A stretch of 32,780 nucleotides of DNA from Polyangiaceae bacterium. GTDB lineage: Bacteria; Myxococcota_A; Polyangia; Polyangiales; Polyangiaceae. The DNA lies in contig JAICQL010000074.1 of assembly GCA_025937895.1 (NCBI GenBank), positions 1 to 32,780 of the forward strand, written 5' to 3'. The first letter of the stretch is position 1. Every line of letters starts with the position of its first letter. The translations under genes were made by a program, and so were the position numbers. The notes under the pieces are model-generated. The model was not told the origin of the DNA and did not search any database. It was given only the letters and a program-made list of their open reading frames with translations. Shown here one piece after another: positions 20,004-29,408 of the stretch.

Positions 20004-21676
20004 CACTCGGAGCGGTACGGATCGGTCTACTGGCGCTGGGCGGCCTGTTGCTCTCGCTCAGCGCGGGCTCCTGCGGCAAGGTCAAGGACAGCCGCCCGCT
20101 GATCGACAGCAACACCAACTGGCTGGTGCCCTGCATGGCGGACGATCAGTGCTCCGGCTCGCTGCGCTGCTACTGCGGGCAGTGCACCAAGCCGTGCGGG
20201 CAAGACACAGAGTGCAGCCTGCTCAGCGACGCGCAGTGTGCGGAGTCGAGCGAGGCGCTGTGCGGCGAGAGCGCGAGCCCGGGCGGGCTGTGCGTGCGCG
20301 GCTGCCAGGGCAATGAGGAGTGCGGCGAGGACTTCAGCTGCACCGGGGGGCAGTGTGTGCCGCGCCCGTGCAGCGCCGGACAGTGCACGGCTCGCGCGTG
20401 CGGCCTCAGCCTTTATCGCTCCTGGGACGACGTGCTGCAGTTCGCAGCCGGGGAGGTGCTGGAGCTGGACTCGGACGACATGCCCTTCATCCGCTTCTTC
20501 ACCCTGGGTAACGAGTCGGAGCTGAGCGATCCGGGCACGGGGGTGTGTGAGGCCTCGCTCGAGCGCAAGCGCCAGGCGCTGAGCAAGCTGCTCAACAGTC
20601 TCTCCATCGATCCCGCCATCACGCCGCCGCTGCCGGTCGACGCGGAGCGGCGGCTGTTCCGCATCGACCTGCGCCACTACGGCTGGGACCGCCCCGTGAG
20701 CCTGGGCGTCGAGAGCCATCCCGACGTGTGGGAGGCGTTGATCGCGAATGACCCCTACGCGCTGAGCTTCGTGGGAGCAGACGCCGACGATCTGAGCGCC
20801 GACACCGGCACGTCGATCCCCGTGCTGCTGGTGGACTCCTTCATCGCCACGGCCACGAGCCCCGCGCTGTACCGCGCCATCCTGGCGCAGCCCGAGCGTT
20901 TGGATCAGCTGCTCGGCGAGGAGCTGGGGGTGCCGCCGGAGAGCGTACCCAGCTTCCAGGCGGGTTTCGTGGAGGAGGTGGAGCTCCTGGCGCAGCGCTG
21001 GGAGCTCGGGGTACGCACGGGCTACGTCTGGAGCATCGCCGAGTTTGGGCGAGGTCCGGGTGGGCTGTTCGCGGAGCCGCTGGCGGCGCCGCTGGGCGAG
21101 CGCGAGCTGATCTACAGCTTGCCCAACGGGCTGCAGGCGTTTGCCTTCGCCAGCGCGGCGGGGCAGCTGCAAGACGGCTGGAGCGTGACCATCGATCCGC
21201 GCGAGCCCGATCGGCTGGCGCGCGCGCCGCGCAGCAACTGGCGGCGGCACGGGCGTACCCTTGCCATTCGCGATCAGGTGCGCGACCAGCTGCTGGCCAA
21301 CGAGGAAGAATACGGCGCTGAGCTGGCCACCTTGCAGCAGCGCTTTCCAGGGCCAGAGGAGCTGGCCTTGCTGCTGCAGCGCGACGCCAGCTCGCTGACC
21401 CGCCGGGCGCTGCTCAGCGCTGGCCTGGATCCCGACGCCGCCGAGCCCATCACGCGGGTCAGCGCGGACTTCGACGCACCGGTGACGTTGGAGGCAGCGG
21501 CGGCACTGTTGCTGCTGGGTCCGGCGGAGCTGCTCGACAACCTGCGGCTGCTCGATCCTGCGCTGAGCGCGCTCGACGGGGGCACGCTGCCGCGCAGCGT
21601 GTTCACGGAGCTCTACGGCTCCTCCAGCTGCATTCTCTCCGCCGTGCTCGAGAATCAGCCGAGCAACTGTCCCTGA
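20000..21676 (+). CDS. Cys-rich lipoprotein with heme-less cytochrome-like domain (paralog 1)
   Basis: A 558-aa surface lipoprotein. The signal peptide ends LSLSAGSC (Cys near 25). Residues about 45-135 are a Cys-rich module with evenly spaced cysteines (CMADDQCSGSLRCYCGQC, CGQDTECSLLSDAQC, CGEDFSCTGGQC). Residues about 150-550 hold a domain I recall from secreted c-type cytochrome-like proteins of Planctomycetes: ALSKLLNSLS, LFRIDLRHYGWD, SLPNGLQAF, then DPREPDR (about 399-405). In those relatives the latter is soon followed by CMSCH. Here that stretch reads LARAPRSNWRRHG with no Cys, so heme binding appears lost. A second copy of the domain is encoded by the next gene. The start overlaps the upstream stop by 4 bp. 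Function unknown. Confidence 0.85.
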   Translation: MTLGAVRIGLLALGGLLLSLSAGSCGKVKDSRPLIDSNTNWLVPCMADDQCSGSLRCYCGQCTKPCGQDTECSLLSDAQCAESSEALCGESASPGGLCVRGCQGNEECGEDFSCTGGQCVPRPCSAGQCTARACGLSLYRSWDDVLQFAAGEVLELDSDDMPFIRFFTLGNESELSDPGTGVCEASLERKRQALSKLLNSLSIDPAITPPLPVDAERRLFRIDLRHYGWDRPVSLGVESHPDVWEALIANDPYALSFVGADADDLSADTGTSIPVLLVDSFIATATSPALYRAILAQPERLDQLLGEELGVPPESVPSFQAGFVEEVELLAQRWELGVRTGYVWSIAEFGRGPGGLFAEPLAAPLGERELIYSLPNGLQAFAFASAAGQLQDGWSVTIDPREPDRLARAPRSNWRRHGRTLAIRDQVRDQLLANEEEYGAELATLQQRFPGPEELALLLQRDASSLTRRALLSAGLDPDAAEPITRVSADFDAPVTLEAAAALLLLGPAELLDNLRLLDPALSALDGGTLPRSVFTELYGSSSCILSAVLENQPSNCP

Positions 21677-21694
21677 GCGTCGCCCGCGGCGGGG

Positions 21695-21712
21695 GCGAAC
21701 TTTCGTTCGCTT
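21695..21712 (+). promoter_or_regulatory. GAACTTTCG motif / inverted repeat upstream of paralog 2 (shared site B)
   Basis: GCGAAC-TTTC-GTTCGC (21695-21710) is a perfect 6-bp inverted repeat followed by TTGTTG. It includes the GAACTTTCGNNCGCT motif shared with 18825-18840. It lies 19 bases after the stop of paralog 1 and about 75 bases before the start of paralog 2. It could be a weak terminator, a regulator site or both. Confidence 0.35.
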
Positions 21713-21784
21713 GTTGCGGCGCTCGGCGCCTCGCATGCTGAGGGCCACGGTGCTGAGCCGTGAAGCGAGCGGAGGCTTGTACAC

Positions 21785-23323
21785 ATGAAGCAAAATCATC
21801 GAGGGTTGGACACACGCGTCGCCGGACACCTGCTGCTGGGCAGCGTCTTCATCGCGGGGCTGGGCTGCGCTGGCGCGGAGCCGGGCGACTCGAGCACGCA
21901 CTCGGATCCCGTCGCGGAGCTCGGGCAGGAGCTGCGCGGCCGCCATCAGCGCAGCGCCCTCGAGCGGCGCCATCAGCGCGGCTTCTGGCGCGGGCGCCGG
22001 CATGCTCCTCCCGCTCCACAGCCACCCCCGCCTCCGCCACCAGCGGCCCAGTGCGGGCCGAGCAGCGTCGACGAGCTGCTGCAGCTCATCAACGACGACG
22101 TGAGCGCTCTCGACAGCGACGATCAGCCCTTTCAGCGCTACGTCACCCTGGTCGACCGCGCACCCCTGCTGGGCTGCGGCCGCACGCTGGACGGCGAGCG
22201 CGCCGCGCTGAGCAAGCTCGTGAACAGCGTGTCCATCGCTCCCGTGCTGTCACGGCCGGTCGCCATCGACGCCGACGAGACAGTGTACCGCCTGGATCTG
22301 CGCGACTACGGCTGGGACCGACAGCTGAGCGTGGCCGGTGACACCTTCCCCGATGGCTGGGAGGCGCTGATCGCCTCGACCCCCTACGCGCTCGAGCTGG
22401 TGGGTGAGGACGCCGACGATGCCAAGGCCGACCTGGAGACGGCCGTGCCCGTGCTGCTCAGCGGCCCCTTCCTGGCGGCGGTCGCACGCGCGCCGCTCTA
22501 CTACTCGCTGCTCGACATCCCCGCGGACGCAGACGAGCTGCTGAGCGCGGCGCTCGGAGTGGACGTGGCGGGCGACGACAGCATCCGCGCGGGCTTTCGC
22601 GCGCAGACCCGCGCCGGCGAGCGCGATTTTCTGGCCGAGCGCTTCGAGCAGACCTTCCGCGCCGGCTACGTGTGGCAGCTCTCCGAGTTCGGTGGCGACC
22701 TGCTCGACGACCCACTCGGCGCTGCGCAGGGCGAGCGCGAGCTGACCTTCACCCTGCCCAACGGCTTGCTCGCACACGTGCTGGCCGACGGCAACGGCCA
22801 GGTGATCGACACCTCCGACGTGTTGCTCGATGCCGCCGAGAGCGATCAGCGCGCGCGCATTGCCACCTCATTTCTGGCCCTGCGCGCCCAGGGCGTGGAG
22901 GTGACCGACGAGGTGCGCGCCTTCGTCCTGGCCAACCCGGGCAACTTCAGCGTCGCCGAACGCGCCGCGATCCTGGCGCTGTACCCCGCCGCCGCGGAGC
23001 TGCGGCAGCTCCTCGACTCCGATCGCGACGACTTCGTCGGCAGGGCGCTGCAGGCGCTCGACATCGACCTCGAGAGTGAGCCGGAGCCCATCAGCCAGAG
23101 CTTCAACGACTTCAGCGCAGCGGTGGACGCCGCCACCGCCGCGGCAGAGCTGTTCGTGTCCAGCGAGGAGCTGCTGGACAACCTGGCCCTGCTCGATCCC
23201 AGCCTGGAGTCGCTGGCGGGCGGCACGGTGAGCCGCGAAGTGTTCACACAAGCGTACCTGAGCTCGCTGTGCATCCTCGGCGCGGTGGAGGAGAACCAGG
23301 TGAATCCAGCGCTGTGCCAGTGA
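21785..23323 (+). CDS. Lipoprotein with heme-less cytochrome-like domain (paralog 2)
   Basis: A 512-aa predicted lipoprotein: the signal peptide ends FIAGLGC, followed by an Arg/His-rich and poly-Pro linker (about residues 50-95, PPPPPPP). From residue 100 it parallels paralog 1 along its length: LDSDDQPFQRYVTL, ALSKLVNSVSIAP, VYRLDLRDYGWDR, GWEALIASTPYALELVGEDADD, AGYVWQLSEFGG, GERELTFTLPNGLLAHVLADGNGQ, and the end GGTVSREVFTQAYLSSLCILGAVEENQ. It lacks the N-terminal Cys-rich module of paralog 1. In the region where cytochrome-type relatives carry CXXCH (about residues 345-365) it reads DAAESDQRARIATSF, with no Cys. ATG 21785 has GGAGG 10 bases upstream. The pair probably arose by tandem duplication. 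Confidence 0.85.
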   Translation: MKQNHRGLDTRVAGHLLLGSVFIAGLGCAGAEPGDSSTHSDPVAELGQELRGRHQRSALERRHQRGFWRGRRHAPPAPQPPPPPPPAAQCGPSSVDELLQLINDDVSALDSDDQPFQRYVTLVDRAPLLGCGRTLDGERAALSKLVNSVSIAPVLSRPVAIDADETVYRLDLRDYGWDRQLSVAGDTFPDGWEALIASTPYALELVGEDADDAKADLETAVPVLLSGPFLAAVARAPLYYSLLDIPADADELLSAALGVDVAGDDSIRAGFRAQTRAGERDFLAERFEQTFRAGYVWQLSEFGGDLLDDPLGAAQGERELTFTLPNGLLAHVLADGNGQVIDTSDVLLDAAESDQRARIATSFLALRAQGVEVTDEVRAFVLANPGNFSVAERAAILALYPAAAELRQLLDSDRDDFVGRALQALDIDLESEPEPISQSFNDFSAAVDAATAAAELFVSSEELLDNLALLDPSLESLAGGTVSREVFTQAYLSSLCILGAVEENQVNPALCQ

Positions 23324-23370
23324 TGTGCGGCTCGAGCGGCCTGGCTCGCTCTCTCGAGGTCTGATTCTGT

Positions 23371-23437
23371 AACCGCCGTACGCCCCGCCCGGACGATTCC
23401 CTCCAGGGTCGTCCGGGTGGGGCGTGGCGCTGCGGTT
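23371..23437 (+). terminator. Long stem-loop after paralog 2
   Basis: ACGCCCCGCCCGGACGA (23380-23396) pairs with TCGTCCGGGTGGGGCGT (23409-23425), 17 bp with one G-T pair and a 12-base loop. Outside it, AACCGC (23371-23376) pairs with GCGGTT (23432-23437). The stem is very stable, but no T-run follows, so it may be an RNA-stabilising or attenuating structure rather than a classical terminator. The gap 23324-23589 shows no gene. Confidence 0.6.
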
Positions 23438-23487
23438 CGCCGGCGGCCGCCCCCGGAACGCGGCAGATTGCGGAAATGATTGCGCTC

Positions 23488-23520
23488 CAGGGGTGAAGCG
23501 CGAAGCGCTCGGACCCCCTG
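23488..23520 (+). promoter_or_regulatory. Second stem-loop upstream of the Cys-rich lipoprotein gene
   Basis: CAGGGG (23488-23493) pairs with CCCCTG (23515-23520), and inside it AGCGC-GAA-GCGCT (23497-23509) forms a perfect hairpin. It follows the long stem-loop at 23371-23437 and precedes the GGAG ribosome site at 23577-23580. Together they could form a leader that regulates expression of the genes downstream. Confidence 0.4.
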
Positions 23521-23589
23521 TTCCCGGCCCTCTGGAGATCCGTATCGGGGGGTGAGATCGGAATAGCCAGCGCACAGGAGCAGGACACC

Positions 23590-24132
23590 GTGAGACAGGT
23601 GGGGGTGGGGTGGTTGGCAGGCTTGCTGGCAACCCTGGCAGGTTGTCTGGTGGACTCCGATGATCCGTGCGGTGATGAGCTCCAGCCGGCGGAAGATGGG
23701 GCCTGTGTGTGTCCGGATGGGCAACAGCTGCTGGCCGGGCAATGCGTGCCGCTGGAGCCGGTGGCCAGCACGTCCAATCCGAGCTGCGCGCCGGGCGAGG
23801 GCTGCACGTGCGAGTCGAGCAGCACCTGTCCGACGGGGGAGCTGTGCGATCGCTATGGCTCCGGACGTTGCACGATGGCGCCGGCGGGGCTCGGCAACGC
23901 CTGCGGCAGCGCAGCGGACTGCGCCGCGGGGGAGGCCACCTACTGCGAGACGTTCTCCACCCGCACCTGCCAGGTGCAGGGCTGCAAGGAGCTCGGCGGA
24001 GTGTGTCCGGGCGATTTTCTGTGCTGCGACTTCGCCATCCTGGGCACCTCGCTGTGCATCCCGCCCAGCACGGCCCCGGGCGGGCAGTGCCCGGCCCCGG
24101 GCGCGCTGGTGGCCAGGGGCACCGCACCGTGA
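23590..24132 (+). CDS. Cys-rich lipoprotein
   Basis: A 180-aa lipoprotein starting at GTG 23590 (GGAG nine bases upstream). The signal MRQVGVGWLAGLLATLAGC ends in a lipobox Cys near 19. The mature protein has about 20 Cys in short spaced groups such as CGDEL, CVCPDG, CTCESSSTCPTGELC, CKELGGVCPGDFLCC, typical of secreted disulfide-rich modules in myxobacteria. No heme or metal motif is evident. Its Cys-rich style resembles the N-terminal module of paralog 1. The stop (TGA 24130-24132) overlaps the GTG start of the porin gene (GTGA), so translation is likely coupled. No specific function can be assigned. Confidence 0.8.
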   Translation: MRQVGVGWLAGLLATLAGCLVDSDDPCGDELQPAEDGACVCPDGQQLLAGQCVPLEPVASTSNPSCAPGEGCTCESSSTCPTGELCDRYGSGRCTMAPAGLGNACGSAADCAAGEATYCETFSTRTCQVQGCKELGGVCPGDFLCCDFAILGTSLCIPPSTAPGGQCPAPGALVARGTAP

Positions 24133-25547
24133 CCTGTCGGGTCGGTCCATGCCACGCCGCGCGAGCCGTTGCTCTGGCGAGCCTCGCGGGTCTGACGAGC
24201 GCGTACGCTCAGGCGCCGGAGCAGCCAGTTGCACCGGCCACGCCGGCCGCGAGCGAAACAGCAAGCGAGCCGCCAGCCGCAAGCGCCAGCCCCGCGGCGC
24301 CTGATGCGCCGGCTACGGACGCAGCCGCAGACGCCCTGCTCGCCGAGCTGAGCGGTGAGCAGCCAGCACCGTTGCCTGCCGCGGAGTCGCCCACGGGCCT
24401 CTCGCTCTACGGCTTTGCCGACTTCGGCTACTACAAATACTTCCTGACCCCGGGCAGCCTGATGCTGACCCAGGTGTACGGCGACAGCTCGTTCGCCGTC
24501 GGCAACCTCAACACCTATCTCTCGGCGGAGCTGGGCAGCGGCTGGCGCAGCTTGATGGAGGTGCGGTTCACCTACCTGCCCAATGGCAGCCGACCCATCC
24601 GCAACGGTGAGATCGAGCGCATCAGCACGGAGTCCACCGACTACACCAACGCCGGCCGCCTCAAGAACACGGGCTCCATCTTCATCGAGAGAGCGTGGGT
24701 GGAGTACACCTTCGGCCCCGCCCTCACCTTCCGCGCCGGTAGCTGGCTCACGCCGTACGGCTACTGGAACGAAGATCACGGCTCGCCCACCATCATCCCC
24801 GTGGCGCGGCCCTACATGATCGGGCTCGAGCTCTTGCCCGAGCGACAAACGGGCCTGCAGATCCGCGGCTCCTTCTACGCCTCGGAGTCGGTGACCCTGG
24901 GCTACCGCCTGGGCCTCTCGAACGGTCGCGGTCCGGTCGCCGACTACGCCGACCTGGACGAGAACAAGGCCGTGACCCTGCGCCTGCACCTGAACCATCA
25001 CGGCGCCGGCTCGCTCGACCTGGGCGCGTTTGCCTACGCCGGCCGCTCCAGCAACACGCGTGAGAGCATCGTCGCCACCGAAAACAGCTTCCTGGTCAAC
25101 GAGGAGATCGTCGAGCAGTTCGACGAGCTCGCCTGGGGGCTGGACGGGCGCTACGTGCTCGGCGGGCTGCACCTGCAGAGCGAGCTCATCCTGCGCGAGC
25201 GCGCCTTCACCAAGCGCGGGCGCCCGCTGCGCAGCGGCACCGAGTACATGCCCGACGAGCGGCAGTTCGGCGCATACCTGCTGGCGGGCTATCGCTTCGA
25301 CTGGCTGGCGCTGATGCCGTACGCAACCGCCGAGTACTTCACGTACCTCAATGCCTACGAGATCTCGCGCCCGCCCACGCGCGACATCATCACGGACTAC
25401 GCGCTCGGCCTCAACTCACGCCCCACGGACAACGTCACCTTGAAGCTGGAGGGCAACCTCGGGCTGTTCTTCGTGAAGAACTCCAGGGGCTCCGTGTTCG
25501 AGCACCCGCTGAAGGCGCTGCAGGCCCAGATCGCCTGGGCCTTCTGA
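24129..25547 (+). CDS. Outer-membrane beta-barrel porin
   Basis: A 472-aa protein starting at GTG 24129, which overlaps the preceding stop. The signal peptide (VALASLAGLTSAYAQA) is followed by an Ala/Pro-rich linker (about 30-85). From about residue 90 there are alternating amphipathic strands with aromatic girdles: LSLYGFADFGYYKYFL, WRSLMEVRFTYLPNG, IFIERAWVEYTFG, FRAGSWLTPYGYWNEDHG, VTLGYRLGLSNGRG, LDLGAFAYAG, LHLQSELILRERAF. The C-terminal residue is Phe (AQIAWAF), the usual outer-membrane insertion signature recognised by the BAM complex. This fits a porin of the phosphate/oligosaccharide-type barrel families; the solute is unknown. The next gene encodes a PstS-like protein, compatible with a transport or sensing link. 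Confidence 0.85.
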   Translation: MTCRVGPCHAARAVALASLAGLTSAYAQAPEQPVAPATPAASETASEPPAASASPAAPDAPATDAAADALLAELSGEQPAPLPAAESPTGLSLYGFADFGYYKYFLTPGSLMLTQVYGDSSFAVGNLNTYLSAELGSGWRSLMEVRFTYLPNGSRPIRNGEIERISTESTDYTNAGRLKNTGSIFIERAWVEYTFGPALTFRAGSWLTPYGYWNEDHGSPTIIPVARPYMIGLELLPERQTGLQIRGSFYASESVTLGYRLGLSNGRGPVADYADLDENKAVTLRLHLNHHGAGSLDLGAFAYAGRSSNTRESIVATENSFLVNEEIVEQFDELAWGLDGRYVLGGLHLQSELILRERAFTKRGRPLRSGTEYMPDERQFGAYLLAGYRFDWLALMPYATAEYFTYLNAYEISRPPTRDIITDYALGLNSRPTDNVTLKLEGNLGLFFVKNSRGSVFEHPLKALQAQIAWAF

Positions 25548-25562
25548 GCGCAGGGAGCGAAT

Positions 25563-26041
25563 GTGAAGCTTTCACGGCGCACCTTCCTGCAGTCCTCGGC
25601 GCTCCTGCTGCCCGCGCTGCACCCAGAGGCTGCCGCGGCGGCGCCCGATGCGCTGGTGCCGATCGTGGCTGCCAGCAGCCCGCTCCGCGACATCTCGCTC
25701 GGCACCCTGCGCCGCGTCTTTCTGAGTGAGATCGTGAGCGGACCGGGCGGGCTGCGGTTGGTGGGCTTCAATCAACCGGCGGGCACGCGCGCGCGTGAGC
25801 TGTTCGATCGCATCGTGCTGGGCATGGACCCCGAACAGGTGGCGCGCTACTGGGTGGATCAGCGCATCCGCGGCGGTGCACGCCCGCCGCGTCAGGTCAA
25901 CGGCATCGCCCTGCTGCGCCAGGTGATCGCTCGCTTTCCGGGCGGCGTGGGCTATCTGAACGTCTCCGAGCTGGATGGCAGCGTGCGGGCGCTCACCGTC
26001 AACGGCGCCACGCACGACGCCGCCAACTACCCGCTGCGCTG

Positions 26042-26042
<1 letters not shown>
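25563..26042 (+). CDS. Small Tat-exported PstS-like periplasmic binding protein
   Basis: A 159-aa protein starting at GTG 25563 after a GGGAG ribosome site. The N-terminus MKLSRRTFLQSSALLLPAL carries a twin-arginine motif (SRRTFLQ) and a hydrophobic segment, so export by the Tat pathway is expected. The mature part matches a short PBP domain (PF12849-like): LVPIVAASSPLRDISLGTLRRVFLSEI, RLVGFNQPAGTRARELFDRIVLGM, RYWVDQRIRGGARPPRQV, RFPGGVGYLNVSELDG. It is about half the length of full PstS and so represents a single lobe or minimal domain. Such small PstS-like proteins sit next to sensor kinases in several proteobacteria. The stop overlaps the kinase start by one base (TGATG). The ligand is unknown. 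Confidence 0.85.
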
Positions 26043-28299
<2,257 letters not shown>

Positions 28300-28303
<4 letters not shown>

Positions 28304-28713
28304 TCCCCCACCAGACTCGACCGAAGGCCGCGCCGCCGCCGGCAGCCCCGCTGCGCGTGCTGGTGATCGACGATGACGACGTCGCCCGCGACGTCATCAT
28401 CGACGTCCTGCAGCAAGAGGGCCACCAGGTGACCAGCTTGCCCTCCCCCATCGGAGCCACCAAGCACATCGTCGACCAGCAGGTCGACGTGGTCGTGCTC
28501 GACGTGATGATGCCGTCCATGCGCGGCGACAAGCTGGCCATGTTGCTCGCGCGCAACCCCAAGCTCAAGCACCTCGGCGTCGTGCTCGTGACCGGTGCGA
28601 AGCTCGAGGAGATGAATGCCCTCCTGGACGAGCTCGGCTCGGTTGCCGTAGTTCCCAAGGGCGGCATCCAGACGGAGCTCGTGCCGGCCGTGCGCAAGGC
28701 TGGGCGGCGCTGA
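28300..28713 (+). CDS. Stand-alone receiver domain protein (response regulator)
   Basis: A 137-aa CheY-like protein consisting of one receiver domain: LRVLVIDDDDVAR with acidic triad residues, VDVVVLDVMMPSMRGDKLA with the phospho-accepting Asp about 68, and VVPKGG with the conserved switch Lys near 120. An N-terminal Pro-rich segment precedes the domain; there is no output domain. The start ATG 28300 overlaps the kinase stop by four bases (ATGA), so the two are translated together. The expected role is to take phosphate from the kinase's Hpt domain and act by protein-protein contact, or serve as a sink. It is the last clear gene of the 18897-28713 cluster. Confidence 0.93.
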
Positions 28714-28724
28714 GCGTTCCCGGA

Positions 28725-29218
28725 AGGGTCCCACTTCGACAAGAACACGCACATCGACGGCCAGCAGTGCCGCCGATGAGTGGCGCCTTCCTGATCGTGC
28801 GGCGTTGGTCCACATCGAAATCCAGCCAGTACGCGCTGGTCTCATCGACTGCAAGCGACCAGGCTCCATTCGTCCGCGTGATGACCGCCGGACTCCCGCC
28901 GGTCGCGGGGACACTCATCACCTCGCGCGAGAACTCATCCAGCCAGTAGACTGTGTGCGCATCGACGACAAGGTCGGCCGGCAGCCGCAAATCCGAGGCG
29001 AGTGTCTCTGGTGCACCGCCCGCGAGAGCGACCTGCATGACGGTGCCCCCGGATGGAATGCCATCGGCAACGTCTAGCCCGGCGGTCCAGTAGACGTGCG
29101 CCGAGCTAGTGAGCCAGCGTGTGCCATGCGTGCAATGCCACGGGTCGGCAGTGTCGCGACCGGCTGCGCCGTGCAAGGGCCACTGGGAAGCCATGTGCGC
29201 CGTTTCGTCCTGGAGCAT
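28725..29218 (-). pseudogene. Decayed beta-propeller (YncE/NHL-like) gene remnant
   Basis: Read on the minus strand from about 29120 to 28765, the frame encodes propeller blades: HVYWTAGLDVADGIPSGG, LASDLRLPADLVVDAHTVYW, LDEFSREVMSVPATGGSP, LAVDETSAYWLDFDVDQRRT, APLIGG. These are the V-D-x-x-x-V-Y-W and P-x-x-G-G patterns of myxobacterial secreted propellers. After about 28765 the pattern continues in a different frame (ALLAVDVRVLVEVGP), indicating a frameshift, and then stops near the response regulator gene. The possible start ATG 29218 has no signal peptide, so the N-terminus is lost too. Homology is visible; that it is non-functional is inferred. Confidence 0.65.
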
Positions 29219-29408
29219 GGGACCCAATGATACGCACCGGCCGCGCACGTCTCCTGGGCGCCCTGGAGCGTCTCGGCAGCCTGAGGCCTCGACTCGCGGG
29301 GTCGCCACACGCCGCCAGCCGGATTTCTGCGCTGGGACAGGCCTCCGGCTCGCGGCTGACGGGCGAAAAATCGGATGGAACGCCGCCGGCCGTGCCAGAC
29401 TCGCGCCC
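29219..29408. other. purF upstream region
   Basis: This 190-bp segment lies between the propeller remnant and the purF start. The purF frame stays open back to 29109, but those residues (MSQRVPCVQC...) are not PurF-like and precede the catalytic Cys that must be N-terminal. I see no clear promoter, ribosome site or PurR-type operator. Confidence 0.5.

Noticed and set aside
20027..22003. Minus-strand open frame of 658 codons
   Set aside because: It is antisense to the first cytochrome-like lipoprotein gene, with a translation rich in Arg/Gln/Ala and no domain.
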